A stretch of DNA of 64,000 bases from an uncultured Novosphingobium sp. (GCA_946886075.1 CAMPHR010000005.1:60329-124328), one strand, 5' to 3'. Shown: positions 1-10,003, numbered from the stretch's first letter. The notes: a model not told the origin generated them from the sequence alone. A program made the numbers and translations.

Positions 1-852
1 GTCCCCTCCCCCAATTTCGCGCAGAATCGGAAGATCTATTTCAGCTTTTCGGAAAGTGGCCCGGGCGGCAAGGGCGTGGCTCTGGCAACCGGCATCTTCA
101 ATCAGGCGAGCGACGGCACGACGAAGCTGGACGGGGTGAAGACCATCTTCCGCGCGACACCCTATGTCGCGGGCGACGGGCATTATTCGGGGCGGATCGC
201 CTTTTCGCCTGACGGCAAATATCTGTTCTTCACCAATGGCGAACGGCAGAAATTCGATCCGGCGCAGGACCCGAAGGCGACGCTGGGCAAGGTGTTGCGG
301 CTGAACCTGGATGGCACGCCTGCCGCTGGCAACCCGCTGGCGGCGAAGGGATTTCATCCGGCCGTCTGGTCCTATGGCCACCGCAATCTTCTCGGCATCG
401 CGTTCGACAAGGACGGGCGGCTGTGGGAGCAGGAGATGGGCCCCAAGGGCGGGGACGAGGTGAACCTCATCAAGCCTGCGCTGAACTATGGCTATCCCAA
501 GGTGTCCAATGGCGACCATTATGACGGCAAGCCGATCCCGGACCATAGCGCGCATGACGGGTTCGAAGCGCCCAAGCTGTGGTGGAACCCGGTGATCTCA
601 CCGGCCGGGCTGCTCTATTATTCGGGCGACATGTTCCCGCAGTGGAAAAATTCACTGTTTATCGGCGGGCTGTCGAGCAAGGCGTTGGTGCGCGTAAAGC
701 TGGACGGGGAGAATGCGGCCAAGGCGGACCAGTGGGACATGGGCGCGCGCATCCGGGAGGTCGAACAGGGCCCGGACGGGGCGCTGTGGCTGCTGGAGGA
801 TGGCGGCCGGGGATCGCAGGGACGGTTGTTGAAGCTGACACCTGCAGGATAG
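1..852 (+). CDS. PQQ-dependent aldose sugar dehydrogenase (5' end missing)
   Basis: The frame is open from base 1, so the gene begins before the window; 283 C-terminal residues are visible. It matches the soluble glucose/aldose sugar dehydrogenase beta-propeller family, normally periplasmic, which oxidises sugars with pyrroloquinoline quinone. Visible family hallmarks are the YGHRNLLGIAFD segment, the acidic MGPKGGDEVNLI stretch with NYGYP after it, and the late propeller blade SPAGLLYYSG. The signal peptide and first blades lie outside. It is followed after about 90 bases by a co-directional secreted hydrolase. Substrate cannot be told from the sequence. Confidence 0.85.
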   Translation, partial: VPSPNFAQNRKIYFSFSESGPGGKGVALATGIFNQASDGTTKLDGVKTIFRATPYVAGDGHYSGRIAFSPDGKYLFFTNGERQKFDPAQDPKATLGKVLRLNLDGTPAAGNPLAAKGFHPAVWSYGHRNLLGIAFDKDGRLWEQEMGPKGGDEVNLIKPALNYGYPKVSNGDHYDGKPIPDHSAHDGFEAPKLWWNPVISPAGLLYYSGDMFPQWKNSLFIGGLSSKALVRVKLDGENAAKADQWDMGARIREVEQGPDGALWLLEDGGRGSQGRLLKLTPAG

Positions 853-940
853 GCCGCTCCTCGCGCGACGCTCGCGCCGTATCAGCCGTTGACCCCCATC
901 ATGACAATCGACACGATGGTGCGCGATAATGAGGGGGGGG

Positions 941-2218
941 ATGGCCATGTCACATGCGGCATTTGTGCGTCGCGATCTGCTGAAGGGAGCAGTTTGCCTG
1001 GGGATCATGGGCGCTGCGCCCGCGAGCGCGTGTGCAGGCGCCAAACGCTTTCCCGCCATCCGCGCGATGGTGAACGAGGTCGTAAACGACAGAGCCGTTC
1101 CCGGCGCCATCGTTGCGGTCGGCAAAGGGAAAGACCGACCGGATTATATCAGCAACGGCACGATCGCACTGGATAGTCGCAGTGGGGTGAATGAACATAC
1201 GCTGTTCCGCGTCTATTCGATGACGAAGCCGGTCACGGGAATGGCGGCGATGCTGCTGATCGCAGAAGGCCGGATGAAGATCGACCAGCCAGTGGCCGAT
1301 TTCATCCCGGGTTTTGCGAATAAGCGCGTTTTGACCGATCCCGCCCAAGGTGTGGAAACGCGGCCCGCCGCTTCGGTGATGACGGTCCGTCACCTGTTGA
1401 CACACACTGCTGGTCTTGGTGGCGGACCTTCGGTCAAGGGGCCGCTCAAGGGAATCTATGAGCAGTCGGGCTTGAGGCAGAATCTGCTCAGCCATTCCGA
1501 ACGGCTGGAACAAGCCCCGCCATCAAGCCTCAAGCAATTTGCTGAGCGGTTGGCGAGAGCTCCCCTTCTCTCGGACCCCGGCACGGCGTGGAGCTATTCA
1601 GTGGGGCTGGACCTGCTCGGCCGCATCATCGAAATCGTAGCGGGCATGCCCTTCGAACAGTTTCTACAGCGGCGATTCTTCGTCCCTCTCGGCATGACCG
1701 ACACCTTCTTCGATGTGCCAGAGAGCAAGAAAGCGCGTCTGGTCACAAGCTATACCGGCAGGGGCGCCAAGTTGACGGAAGTCGATGCAGGTCCCACTTC
1801 GATATTCCTGAACAAGCCCGCATTTCCTTCGGGCGGCGGCGGTCTCATCTCGACCGCCCATGACTATGATCGTTTTCTCACGATGCTGACGAATGAAGGC
1901 CGTTTAGGCCGGGCAGAAGTCATGCCGCCTGACGCCGTGGCGGCCGGGATCTCGAACCTGTTACCTCCGGGCGTGAACATGCGCGATTATATCGGCATTC
2001 CGGGAGTCGTGGGCTTTGGTGCGGGGGGCTGCATCGCCGATCATGGTGGGTTCAAGGGCTTGTTCGGCTGGTTGGGCGCTGCGGGAACGATCGGCGTGAT
2101 CGTCCCGGCACAGCGGCTTCGGATAACCGGCTTGATCAACAATATGTCGGTCTTCGACTTTGCGATGAATTTGCCCAAAGCGGTTCATGCCGATCTGGGT
2201 TCAGCCGGGACAATATAG
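941..2218 (+). CDS. Tat-exported serine hydrolase, beta-lactamase/class C esterase family
   Basis: A 425-residue penicillin-binding-protein-like serine hydrolase. The nucleophile motif SxxK is SMTK, in the usual FRVYSMTKPVTG setting; the second motif is probably YSV in the GTAWSYSVGLDLLG block; the third is the HGG/FGWLGAAGT region near the C terminus. The N terminus carries a twin-arginine signal (VRRDLLKG followed by a hydrophobic stretch and an Ala-x-Ala type end), so export by Tat is likely. In-frame ATGs occur at 929, 941 and 947; the run of G at 933-940 can act as ribosome site for 941 or 947. Substrate (ester, amide or beta-lactam) is unknown. Confidence 0.85.
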   Translation: MAMSHAAFVRRDLLKGAVCLGIMGAAPASACAGAKRFPAIRAMVNEVVNDRAVPGAIVAVGKGKDRPDYISNGTIALDSRSGVNEHTLFRVYSMTKPVTGMAAMLLIAEGRMKIDQPVADFIPGFANKRVLTDPAQGVETRPAASVMTVRHLLTHTAGLGGGPSVKGPLKGIYEQSGLRQNLLSHSERLEQAPPSSLKQFAERLARAPLLSDPGTAWSYSVGLDLLGRIIEIVAGMPFEQFLQRRFFVPLGMTDTFFDVPESKKARLVTSYTGRGAKLTEVDAGPTSIFLNKPAFPSGGGGLISTAHDYDRFLTMLTNEGRLGRAEVMPPDAVAAGISNLLPPGVNMRDYIGIPGVVGFGAGGCIADHGGFKGLFGWLGAAGTIGVIVPAQRLRITGLINNMSVFDFAMNLPKAVHADLGSAGTI

Positions 2219-2236
2219 CTATTACCGGCTGAACCC
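2197..2236. terminator. Hairpin between convergent genes
   Basis: A perfect 12-base inverted repeat (GGGTTCAGCCGG at 2197-2208, CCGGCTGAACCC at 2225-2236) spans the stop codon of the serine hydrolase. The loop holds the small palindrome ATAGCTAT. There is no T-run, so it is a weak intrinsic terminator at best, but it is placed to serve the hydrolase gene and the convergent pyrG. Confidence 0.5.
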
Positions 2237-2306
2237 GGGCAACAAAGCGGGACCCAGGATCAAGTCCGGAGTGACGGAGGCAGAGCTTCCCTCAAAAGTG
2301 AGCGAA

Positions 2307-3938
2307 TCAGACCAGTCGGCTCTGCTTCACCGCCGCTTCGATGAAGCTGGCGAACAGGGGGTGCGGGTCGAAGGGCTTGGACTTGAGTTCCGGGTGGAAC
2401 TGCACGCCGACGAACCAGGGGTGATCGGGCCGCTCGACGATTTCCGGGAGCATGCCGTCGGGGGACATGCCTGAGAAGATGAGGCCGCCCTTTTCCAGTG
2501 GCTCGCGATAGCCCGCGTTGACTTCGTAGCGGTGGCGGTGGCGCTCGCTGATATCGCCCGTGCCGTAGATGCCCGCAACGACGCTGTTGCCGGTGAGCTT
2601 GGCGGGATAGGCGCCAAGGCGCATCGTGCCGCCAAGGTCGGTTTCAGCCGTCCGCTTCTGCAGCCCTTCGCTGCTCATCCATTCGGTGATGAGGCCGACA
2701 ACCGGCTCTGACGTCTCGCCAAATTCGGTCGTCGAGGCGTCCGGGATGCCTGCGGTATTCCGGGCGCCTTCGATGCATGCCATCTGCATGCCGAGGCAGA
2801 TGCCGAAGAAAGGCACATTGCGTTCGCGGGCGAACTTGACCGAGGCTATCTTGCCTTCCGATCCGCGCACGCCGAAGCCGCCGGGCACCAGAATGCCATG
2901 CATCGGCTCAAGGCTGGCGGCAACGTCATCGCCCTTTTCAAAGAGTTCCGCGTCGATCCACTTGATGTTGACCTTCACCCGGTTGGCGAAGCCGCCATGG
3001 GTGAGCGCCTCGTAAAGCGACTTGTAGGCGTCTGGCAGGCCGACATATTTGCCGACGACGCCGATCGTCACTTCGCCTTCCGGATTCTGCTGGCGATCCA
3101 TGATGTCGATCCAGCGGTCGAGCGACGGCTTGGCCGCGTTCTGGATGCCGAAGGCGCGCAGCACTTCCTCGTCCAGACCTTCGGCATGATATTGCGCGGG
3201 GACCGCGTAGATGCTGCTGGCGTCGAGCGCGGGGATCACCGCTTCGGGACGCACATTGCAGAACAGCGCGATCTTCCGGCGCTCGCTTTCCGGCAGGGGA
3301 TGTTCGCAGCGGCAGAGCAATATGTCCGGCTGGATGCCGAGCGAGGTCAGTTCGCGGACGCTGTGCTGCGTCGGCTTCGTCTTCAGCTCGCCCGCAGCGG
3401 CGATATAAGGGACCAGCGTCACATGGACGAAGATCGACTGGCCGCGATCGAGATCGTTATGCAGCTGGCGGATCGCTTCCATGAAGGGCAGCGATTCGAT
3501 GTCGCCCACCGTACCGCCGATTTCGCACAGCACGAAGTCGAGATCGTCGGTATCGGCGGTGGCAAACGCCTTGATCTCATCCGTTACGTGCGGGATCACC
3601 TGCACAGTCGCGCCCAGATAATCGCCGCGCCGTTCGCGCTGGATGATCGTCTGATAAACGCGGCCCTGCGTCACATTGTCCGACTGGCGCGCGGACACGC
3701 CGGTGAAGCGTTCATAATGGCCCAAGTCGAGGTCGGTTTCCGCCCCGTCGTCGGTCACATAGACTTCGCCATGCTGATACGGGCTCATCGTGCCCGGATC
3801 GACGTTGAGATAGGGGTCGAACTTCCGGATACGTACACGGAAACCTCGCGCCTGCAGCAGTGCTGCGAGCGATGCGGCCATGAGGCCCTTACCAAGCGAG
3901 GAGACCACGCCGCCGGTGATGAAAATATACCGCGCCAT
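2307..3938 (-). CDS. pyrG: CTP synthase
   Basis: A 543-residue CTP synthase, which makes CTP from UTP, ATP and glutamine as the last step of pyrimidine nucleotide synthesis. The N-terminal synthetase domain opens with the P-loop [10 protein letters not shown]; the C-terminal class I glutamine amidotransferase domain shows the nucleophile Cys in [10 protein letters not shown] (about residue 380) and the His/Glu pair in FHPEL (515/517). Length is that of the family. It is last of a tpiA-secG-pyrG run, 90 bases after secG. Confidence 0.98.
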   Translation of the reverse strand: MARYIFITGGVVSSLGKGLMAASLAALLQARGFRVRIRKFDPYLNVDPGTMSPYQHGEVYVTDDGAETDLDLGHYERFTGVSARQSDNVTQGRVYQTIIQRERRGDYLGATVQVIPHVTDEIKAFATADTDDLDFVLCEIGGTVGDIESLPFMEAIRQLHNDLDRGQSIFVHVTLVPYIAAAGELKTKPTQHSVRELTSLGIQPDILLCRCEHPLPESERRKIALFCNVRPEAVIPALDASSIYAVPAQYHAEGLDEEVLRAFGIQNAAKPSLDRWIDIMDRQQNPEGEVTIGVVGKYVGLPDAYKSLYEALTHGGFANRVKVNIKWIDAELFEKGDDVAASLEPMHGILVPGGFGVRGSEGKIASVKFARERNVPFFGICLGMQMACIEGARNTAGIPDASTTEFGETSEPVVGLITEWMSSEGLQKRTAETDLGGTMRLGAYPAKLTGNSVVAGIYGTGDISERHRHRYEVNAGYREPLEKGGLIFSGMSPDGMLPEIVERPDHPWFVGVQFHPELKSKPFDPHPLFASFIEAAVKQSRLV

Positions 3939-4028
3939 GGGAGTGGAGGCTTAGCCTTTTACAAACAAGTTGGGCAAGCGCGCGAATCCACGCGCGAGCA
4001 AAAAAAGATCGGAATTTTGAGCGAAAGC

Positions 4029-4406
4029 TCAGTTGGCGAGCGGAACCGCGCCATTTGCGGCCTGACCGTTGCTCGCAGCACCTGCCGCCCCGGCAAGCGG
4101 ATCGGCGCTACCAGCCGGTGCCGGGGCCGTGGGAGCCGCCGGAGCATGCTTCACCAGCGACGTGTCGATGTCGCTCGGTGCGTGCTGAACGGAAGCGATC
4201 ACCGCGAGGACGACCGAGAGCAGCACGAAGATGGACGCCAGGACAGTTGTCGAACGCGTCAGAAAGTCCGCCGCGCCCCGCGCCGACATCAACCCCGCCG
4301 GGCTGCCACCCACGCCCAGGCCGCCGCCTTCCGACTTCTGCATCAGGATGACGGTGACCAGCAAAGCCGCAACGATGGCCTGCACGACGAGGATGAAGGT
4401 GAACAT
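4029..4406 (-). CDS. secG: Preprotein translocase subunit SecG
   Basis: A 125-residue SecG, the accessory inner-membrane subunit of the SecYEG channel. The start is the ATG giving MFTFILVV; a longer open frame upstream is not family-like. Two membrane helices (about residues 3-21 and 51-72) flank the conserved QKSEGGGLG loop. The C-terminal tail is long and rich in Ala and Pro, as is common in alphaproteobacteria. It lies between tpiA and pyrG on the same strand. Confidence 0.95.
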   Translation of the reverse strand: MFTFILVVQAIVAALLVTVILMQKSEGGGLGVGGSPAGLMSARGAADFLTRSTTVLASIFVLLSVVLAVIASVQHAPSDIDTSLVKHAPAAPTAPAPAGSADPLAGAAGAASNGQAANGAVPLAN

Positions 4407-4539
4407 GCGAGAATATCTGTCCGAATGGGGTGCGTTGGGGAGCCCATAGCGTTGAAGCGCCGCCGGGGCAACCGGCGCTGGAGTCCGCTTCCGCTGATCA
4501 GGTGGTGGGGAAGCGCGATAGCCGCCTTCCCTTCTTACC

Positions 4540-5283
4540 TCACCCCGCCGCTGCGATGACCGGCGCGAATTTCGCTGCCGTGAGGCTTGCGCCGCCGACC
4601 AGGCCGCCATCGACATCCGAGATCGCCATCAGTTCGGCAGCATTTTCGCCATTCATCGACCCGCCATAGAGGATGCGCATCGCGTTTGCTTCGCCTTCGC
4701 CAATGCGGCTGGCGAGCGCGGTTCGCAGCGCCTTGTGCATGGTCTCCACCGCTTCCATGGTCGGAATGCGGCCAGTGCCGATCGCCCAGATCGGTTCATA
4801 GGCAATCGCCAGCCAGTCGGCCGCTGCGCCCTCGGGCAAGGAAGCGAGCAGCTGCGCCGACACGACGTCCTCGGCACCGCCAGCGTCACGCACATCGAGG
4901 CTTTCGCCGACACACAGGATAACCTTGAGGCCCGCCGCCTTGGCGGCCAGCGCCTTGGCAGCGACATCGGCGTCCGTCTCACCCTGATCCTGACGCCGCT
5001 CGCTATGGCCAACGATCGTCCAGCTCGCGCCCGCTTCCGCCAGCATTGCAGCCGACAGACAGCCGGTGTGCGCGCCATTATCCTTCATGTGGCAATCCTG
5101 TGCGCCCACGAAGGCGCCGCCCTTCACCTGCTCCGCCGAAACGATCAGCGTCGCAGGCACGCATAGGCCGACTTCGACGATCGGCCGCTCGGCCGCGAGC
5201 GCGCCAATGGCTTCCACTTCCGGCAGCTGCGCACGAAGGCCATTCATCTTCCAGTTGCCGACCACCAGCTTGCGCCTGCCCAT
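4540..5283 (-). CDS. tpiA: Triosephosphate isomerase
   Basis: A 247-residue TIM-barrel enzyme that interconverts dihydroxyacetone phosphate and glyceraldehyde 3-phosphate. Catalytic residues are all present: Lys12 in NWKMNG, His93 in VGHSERR and Glu163 in AYEPIWAIGTG. The GGSM-type phosphate-binding loop is visible near the C terminus. It is divergent from the ppiD-like gene, with 176 bases between the starts, and is first of the tpiA-secG-pyrG run. Confidence 0.98.
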   Translation of the reverse strand: MGRRKLVVGNWKMNGLRAQLPEVEAIGALAAERPIVEVGLCVPATLIVSAEQVKGGAFVGAQDCHMKDNGAHTGCLSAAMLAEAGASWTIVGHSERRQDQGETDADVAAKALAAKAAGLKVILCVGESLDVRDAGGAEDVVSAQLLASLPEGAAADWLAIAYEPIWAIGTGRIPTMEAVETMHKALRTALASRIGEGEANAMRILYGGSMNGENAAELMAISDVDGGLVGGASLTAAKFAPVIAAAG

Positions 5284-5459
5284 CGATCCGTACCCCTTTC
5301 AAGTCATCCATCCATGCGCCAGCCCCGACAGGCCAGCCCTTTCGCAGGCCGATGGACAAAGGCACGGCATTTGTCCAGCCAAGCCGCACTTGCCGCCGCG
5401 ACGATCCGCCCCTAAAGCGGGCCGCCTGTTAAAGGTCTTTCCTTGTTGGACTTCTCCCC

Positions 5460-7412
5460 ATGCTTTCAGTCTTTCGCCGCTTCATCCATTCGAAATTCGG
5501 CGCGCTCTTCGCGCTTCTTTTCCTCGGCATTATCGCGGCGGCCTTCATCATGGGCGATTTGTCCAGTGGGCAGTTCGGTTCGTCTTTGGGCGGGCGTGGC
5601 GAAACGGCGGCAAAAGCCGGCAGGGCGCGGCTGAGTGTGACGGACCTGCAGGAGCGGGTTCAGCGCGTCTTTGAAAATGCGCGCCGGGCGACGCCGGGCC
5701 TTCAGATCGGCGATTTCCTGGCGCAGGGTGCCGTGGCCCAAATCTATGACCAGCTCGTCGCCGCGATGACGCTGAAGGAATATGCCAAGGATCAGGGCGT
5801 TCATATCTCGAAGCGGCTGGTCGACGCACAGATTGCCCAGATCCCGGCGTTCCAGGACGCCGCGGGCAATTTCAGCCAGGATAATTTCCGCCAGCTGCTG
5901 ATCCGCGAACGGATTACCGAGCAGGCTCTGCGCGAAGACATCACCCGCGAGATATTGGAGCGGCAGATGCTCGCGCCGCTCGGCCTTGGCGTGAAGCTGC
6001 CCGACAGCGTCATCCTGCCCTATGCCTCGCTGCTGCTGGAGGCGCGCCAAGGCACGATCGCCGCCGTTCCCGCCGCCGCCTTTGCCGACATCAAGGACCC
6101 CACGGACGCGCAGCTGACGACCTATTATCAGCAAAATGCCGCTCGCTATTCCATCCCTGAACAGCGCCGCATCCGCTACGCCGTGATCGATGGCGAGCGC
6201 TTCGCCCAGGCCGCGCAGCCGACCGACGCCGAAATCGCGGCATCCTATAATCAGAACAAGGCGAGCTATGCCGCCAAGGAAAGCCGCAGCTTTGAACAGC
6301 TGATCGTGCCGGGCGAAGCTGCTGCAAAGACGATCGCAGCGCAGGTGAAGGGCGGGAAATCGCTTACCGCTGCTGCACAGGGCGCAGGGCTTGAAGCATC
6401 GACGCTTACGGATCAAAGCCGCGAAAGCCTGACCGCCTCTTCATCGGCAGCTGTCGCCAATGCGGGCTTTGCGGCCAAGCAGGGCGAGTTGGTTGGCCCG
6501 CTGCGGGGATCGCTCGGTTGGGTCCTGCTGCGTGTGTCGAACGTCAAGACCGTCCCTGCCCGGCCTCTGGCAGCCGCCCGTGAGGAAATCGCGGCGACGC
6601 TGCGCTCGCAAAAGCAGAAGCGCCTGCTCAGCGAGTTCACTGGCAAGGTCGAGGATCAAATTGCCGACGGCGGCAGCTTCGAGGAAGTCGTCAAGGATAA
6701 CGGCCTGAAGCTGGAAACCACGCCCTTCCTGATCGCGAACGGCAAGCAGGTTGAGGATCAGGCCTATCAGGCTCCGGCCGATGTCCGTCCGCTGCTGGCG
6801 CCTGTGTTCCAGATGAGCCAGGACGATGACGCGCAGCTCGTGCCGATCACGCCCGACCAGCGCTACGCCCTGGCCGCGCCCGCCGAGGTCCGCGCCGCCG
6901 CGCCGCCGCCGCTCGACAAGGTGAAGCCGCTGGTGCTGGCGCAGTACAAGCTGTCGCAGGGCAACGCCAAGGCGAAGGCAGTCGCTGAGCAGATCCGGGC
7001 GAAGGTTGCGAAAGGCATGAAGCTTGCCGATGCAGTGGCCCAGGCTGGCGTTCGCCTGCCCGCGCCGCAGACGGTGGGTGGTCGCCGCGCCGACATCATG
7101 CGGGAAGGCCAGCGTCCCCCGGCCGAAGTCGCGATCCTCTTTTCGATGGCGACGAACAGCGTCAAGACGCTGCCGGTGGGCCAGGACCGTGGTTATTTCG
7201 TGGTGCAGCTGAACGGCATCAAGCCCGGTGATGCGGGGGGCCAGCCTGCCCTCCTCAACCAGGTTCGGGGCCAACTGAGTGATGTGGTCGGCCAGGAATA
7301 TAGCCAGCAGTTCGAGCGGGCGGTCGAAAAGCAGCTCGGCGTGACGCGCAACGCCTCCGCCGTCGCCACAGTGCAGCGGTCGCTGGCCAGCACCAATGGC
7401 GGCGCTCAATAA
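5460..7412 (+). CDS. PpiD-like periplasmic foldase, SurA-N and parvulin rotamase domains
   Basis: A 650-residue membrane-anchored peptidyl-prolyl isomerase. One N-terminal helix (about residues 14-33, rich in Leu, Ile and Ala) anchors the protein with the rest in the periplasm. A SurA-N-like chaperone region follows (about 40-170), then a parvulin-type region around 250-370, then a long helical C-terminal part. PpiD proteins help outer-membrane and secreted proteins leave the Sec channel. The stop overlaps the longest form of trpE, or precedes its likely ATG by one base, so the two genes are co-transcribed. Confidence 0.85.
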   Translation: MLSVFRRFIHSKFGALFALLFLGIIAAAFIMGDLSSGQFGSSLGGRGETAAKAGRARLSVTDLQERVQRVFENARRATPGLQIGDFLAQGAVAQIYDQLVAAMTLKEYAKDQGVHISKRLVDAQIAQIPAFQDAAGNFSQDNFRQLLIRERITEQALREDITREILERQMLAPLGLGVKLPDSVILPYASLLLEARQGTIAAVPAAAFADIKDPTDAQLTTYYQQNAARYSIPEQRRIRYAVIDGERFAQAAQPTDAEIAASYNQNKASYAAKESRSFEQLIVPGEAAAKTIAAQVKGGKSLTAAAQGAGLEASTLTDQSRESLTASSSAAVANAGFAAKQGELVGPLRGSLGWVLLRVSNVKTVPARPLAAAREEIAATLRSQKQKRLLSEFTGKVEDQIADGGSFEEVVKDNGLKLETTPFLIANGKQVEDQAYQAPADVRPLLAPVFQMSQDDDAQLVPITPDQRYALAAPAEVRAAAPPPLDKVKPLVLAQYKLSQGNAKAKAVAEQIRAKVAKGMKLADAVAQAGVRLPAPQTVGGRRADIMREGQRPPAEVAILFSMATNSVKTLPVGQDRGYFVVQLNGIKPGDAGGQPALLNQVRGQLSDVVGQEYSQQFERAVEKQLGVTRNASAVATVQRSLASTNGGAQ

Positions 7413-7413
7413 G

Positions 7414-8937
7414 ATGGGCGTGGGCAGCGCAGGCAATGACGGAATAGCGACCGCGCGCGCCGCGTTGGCGGCTGGCAAGTCGGCGCTCGTATGGCGCCGC
7501 CAGATCGCGGACACAGACACCCCGATTTCCGCCGCGCTCAAATTGTTCGAGCCCGATCGTGGCGACTTTCTGCTGGAGTCGGTCGAGGGTGGCGCGGTGC
7601 GCGGGCGCTACAGCCTGATCGGCCTGGCGCCCGATCTTGTCTTCCGCGCGCAGGGGCAAGCGGCGGAGATCAACCGTCAATGGGCGACTGACGCGCAGGC
7701 GTTTGTGCCGGAGTCGATAGGCGCGCTCGATGCCCTGCGGGCGCTGGTGGCGGAGTGCCGGGCAGAGCTTGATCCGGCGCTGCCTGCTGCCCTCGCCTGC
7801 TTAGTGGGCTATTTCGGTTATGAGACGGTCGGCCTTGTCGAAAAGCTGCCGCGCCCGGCACCCAATCCGCTTGAGCTGCCGGACATGCTGTTCGTCCGGC
7901 CGACGATCATCCTCATCTTCGACCGGCTGGCCGACGCGTTGTATCTCGTCGCGCCGGTCTGGAAGGGCAGCTTCAGCGATGCCGACGCAGCGATCGCGCA
8001 GGCTCTGGAGCGGATCGATGCAACGGCGGCACGCCTGGCCGCCCCCTTGCCTCTTGCTCCTGCCCCGCAGGACATTGCCGATGTCGAAGTGACTCCCGCG
8101 CTGGAGCCGGGTCGCTACAAGGCGATGGTCGAGCGGGCCAAGGACTATATCATCGCCGGGGACATATTCCAGGTGGTGCTGGCCCAGCGCTTCACCAGCC
8201 CCTTCACCCTGCCCCCCATTTCCCTTTACCGGGCTTTGCGGCGGATCAACCCCTCGCCCTTCCTCTATTATCTCGATCTGCCCGGCTTTGCCCTGATCGG
8301 GTCGAGCCCCGAAATCCTGGTGCGGGCGCGCGAGGGCGAAGTTACGATCCGTCCGATCGCCGGAACGCGGCCACGCGGCAAGAACGCGGTCGAGGATGCA
8401 GCCAACCGCGAAAGTCTGCTCGCCGATCCCAAGGAGCGGGCAGAACATCTGATGCTGCTCGACCTCGGGCGCAATGATGTCGGCCGGGTTGCGACTGCCG
8501 GATCAGTGACGGTGACCGACAGCTATAGCGTCGAATTTTACAGTCATGTCATGCACATCGTGTCGAATGTCGTCGGCCGCCTGTCGCCGGACAAGGACGC
8601 GCTGGACGCCCTCTTCGCGGGCTTCCCGGCGGGCACGGTCTCTGGCGCGCCCAAGGTCCGCGCCTGCGAGATCATCGCTGAACTGGAGCCGGAGACACGC
8701 GGCGCCTATGCAGGTGGCGTCGGATATTTCGGACCCGATGGCAATATGGACAGCTGCATCGTCCTGCGCACCGCCGTGCTGAAGGACGGCGTCATGCACG
8801 TTCAGGCGGGCGCGGGCATCGTCGCCGACTCCACACCGGAATATGAGCAGCGCGAATGCGAGGCGAAAAGCGGCGCGCTCCTCGCCGCAGCGCGGGAAGC
8901 CGTCGATCTCGCCCGGCAGGCAGGCTTTGGCCAATAG
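7414..8937 (+). CDS. trpE: Anthranilate synthase component I
   Basis: A chorismate-using enzyme of about 507 residues; with TrpG glutaminase it makes anthranilate for tryptophan. Motifs are those of the family: IRPIAGTRPRG, the LLDLGRNDVGRVA block and the C-terminal AGAGIVADSTPEYE. The near N-terminal LLESVEGG corresponds to the tryptophan feedback site. ATG 7414 is one base after the ppiD-like stop; an earlier in-frame ATG at 7396 overlaps that gene. No trpG follows: the next gene is convergent and begins directly at the trpE stop. Confidence 0.95.
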   Translation: MGVGSAGNDGIATARAALAAGKSALVWRRQIADTDTPISAALKLFEPDRGDFLLESVEGGAVRGRYSLIGLAPDLVFRAQGQAAEINRQWATDAQAFVPESIGALDALRALVAECRAELDPALPAALACLVGYFGYETVGLVEKLPRPAPNPLELPDMLFVRPTIILIFDRLADALYLVAPVWKGSFSDADAAIAQALERIDATAARLAAPLPLAPAPQDIADVEVTPALEPGRYKAMVERAKDYIIAGDIFQVVLAQRFTSPFTLPPISLYRALRRINPSPFLYYLDLPGFALIGSSPEILVRAREGEVTIRPIAGTRPRGKNAVEDAANRESLLADPKERAEHLMLLDLGRNDVGRVATAGSVTVTDSYSVEFYSHVMHIVSNVVGRLSPDKDALDALFAGFPAGTVSGAPKVRACEIIAELEPETRGAYAGGVGYFGPDGNMDSCIVLRTAVLKDGVMHVQAGAGIVADSTPEYEQRECEAKSGALLAAAREAVDLARQAGFGQ

Positions 8938-9210
8938 CTATTCCGCCGTCGTGGGATCGATCGTCGATCGCACTCTGGCGATGCTGTTGGCCGGAAGCCC
9001 CGCCAGTTCGGCATGCTGCCGGATCAGCTCTTCGCTGGGCGCGCGGTAGAGACAGTAGATCTTGTCGTCCGTCACATAGCTGTGGACCCATTGGATATCG
9101 GGTCCAAGCTCTCGCAGCACATTGCACGACCCCTGTGACGCACCTTTGAGCTCATCACCCCGAAGCCTTCCCGCGCCGGGCATTTCCCTTTCTATCACGA
9201 ACTGCGGCAT
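8938..9210 (-). CDS. DUF4242 (SCO4226-like) small protein
   Basis: A 90-residue protein of the DUF4242 family, small ferredoxin-like-fold proteins related to the nickel-binding SCO4226. Typical family blocks are MPQFVIEREMPGAG, LGPDIQWVHSYVTDDKIYC and the end VRSTIDPTTAE. ATG 9210 is preferred because GGAGG sits five bases before it; an in-frame ATG four codons upstream is also possible. The molecular role is unsettled. Its stop codon abuts the trpE stop on the other strand with no base between. Confidence 0.85.
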   Translation of the reverse strand: MPQFVIEREMPGAGRLRGDELKGASQGSCNVLRELGPDIQWVHSYVTDDKIYCLYRAPSEELIRQHAELAGLPANSIARVRSTIDPTTAE

Positions 9211-9274
9211 GACCACCTCCATGCGTGAAGAAGGACGAATTTATGCCTGTGCGCGGCGTGAGTCCACAGCGACG

Positions 9275-10000
9275 CTAACGGCATAGCCGCCCACCGAGCC
9301 TGCCCCTTTCTGCTTGATCCAGATGCAGATGATCATGATGCGCGGCGTTATAATCGGGTGAGAGTGTAGTTGAGAAAAGCGGGCAGGCGCCGTCCCGGAC
9401 CGCGCGCAAGAAGATCGCCTCCTTGCCCTCACCCCGCCAATCGCGCGCGACGCTGACGCGCTTGCCATCTTCCAGGATGAAGCCGCTGATGTCGATCGCG
9501 TCGGCGGTCGCATGTTCGCTGAAGTCGCCTTGCGCGCGGCCGTAGATGCGGCGGCAGCTGTAGGAGCCGAGATGCTGGATGGTCGCTACGGGCTTTCCCA
9601 GGATCTGCTCTGCGGCGGGCTGCACCACCTGCCATTCCCACAGCTTGAGCGCGGCGGCCACAGGGCAAGATGGCGCGACGGAGGCTGGGGATAGCGTTAC
9701 TGCGCCATTTTCCTGCTGCAAGCGGACGGCATCGGCGTGGCGACACTGGCCGCTACCGGACGGCTTCATGGCAGTGTAGCGAATGCCAGCTCGATCGAGC
9801 AAAGCGCGGCAAGCGTCAGCGTCGCTGGTCAACGCGGCGAGCTTGCGGCCTGTGAACATGCCGATCGGCTGAGCCAGGTCCAGATCGGTCCATGGCAGAT
9901 CCTGCGGCCGGTGACGCAAATAGGCGTAACTAATCAGCGCCAGGGCGCAGAGCGCGCTGAGCAGGAATAGCCTGCGCAGGAGGATGTGAAGCTGGCGCAT
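9275..10000 (-). CDS. Extensin-like C-terminal domain protein (M15 peptidase-like fold)
   Basis: A 241-residue protein with one N-terminal membrane helix (about residues 9-26) and an extensin-like C domain as found in many alphaproteobacteria. The fold resembles D-Ala-D-Ala carboxypeptidases of the M15 type; candidate zinc ligands are His/Asp in SEHATADAIDISGF and the HHDHLHLD cluster near the C terminus. CSYSCRRIYGR-like Cys pairing (GSYSCRR, GACPLF) suggests a periplasmic, disulphide-bearing protein. It starts three bases after the NUDIX gene stop, so the two form an operon. A cell-wall role is inferred. Confidence 0.8.
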   Translation of the reverse strand: MRQLHILLRRLFLLSALCALALISYAYLRHRPQDLPWTDLDLAQPIGMFTGRKLAALTSDADACRALLDRAGIRYTAMKPSGSGQCRHADAVRLQQENGAVTLSPASVAPSCPVAAALKLWEWQVVQPAAEQILGKPVATIQHLGSYSCRRIYGRAQGDFSEHATADAIDISGFILEDGKRVSVARDWRGEGKEAIFLRAVRDGACPLFSTTLSPDYNAAHHDHLHLDQAERGRLGGRLCR

Positions 10001-10003
10001 GCC

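Noticed and set aside
2898..4559. Open frame of 553 codons on the plus strand opposite pyrG and secG
   Set aside because: It is antisense to two clear genes, rich in Arg/His/Asp low-information residues typical of GC-rich shadow frames, and shows no family motif.
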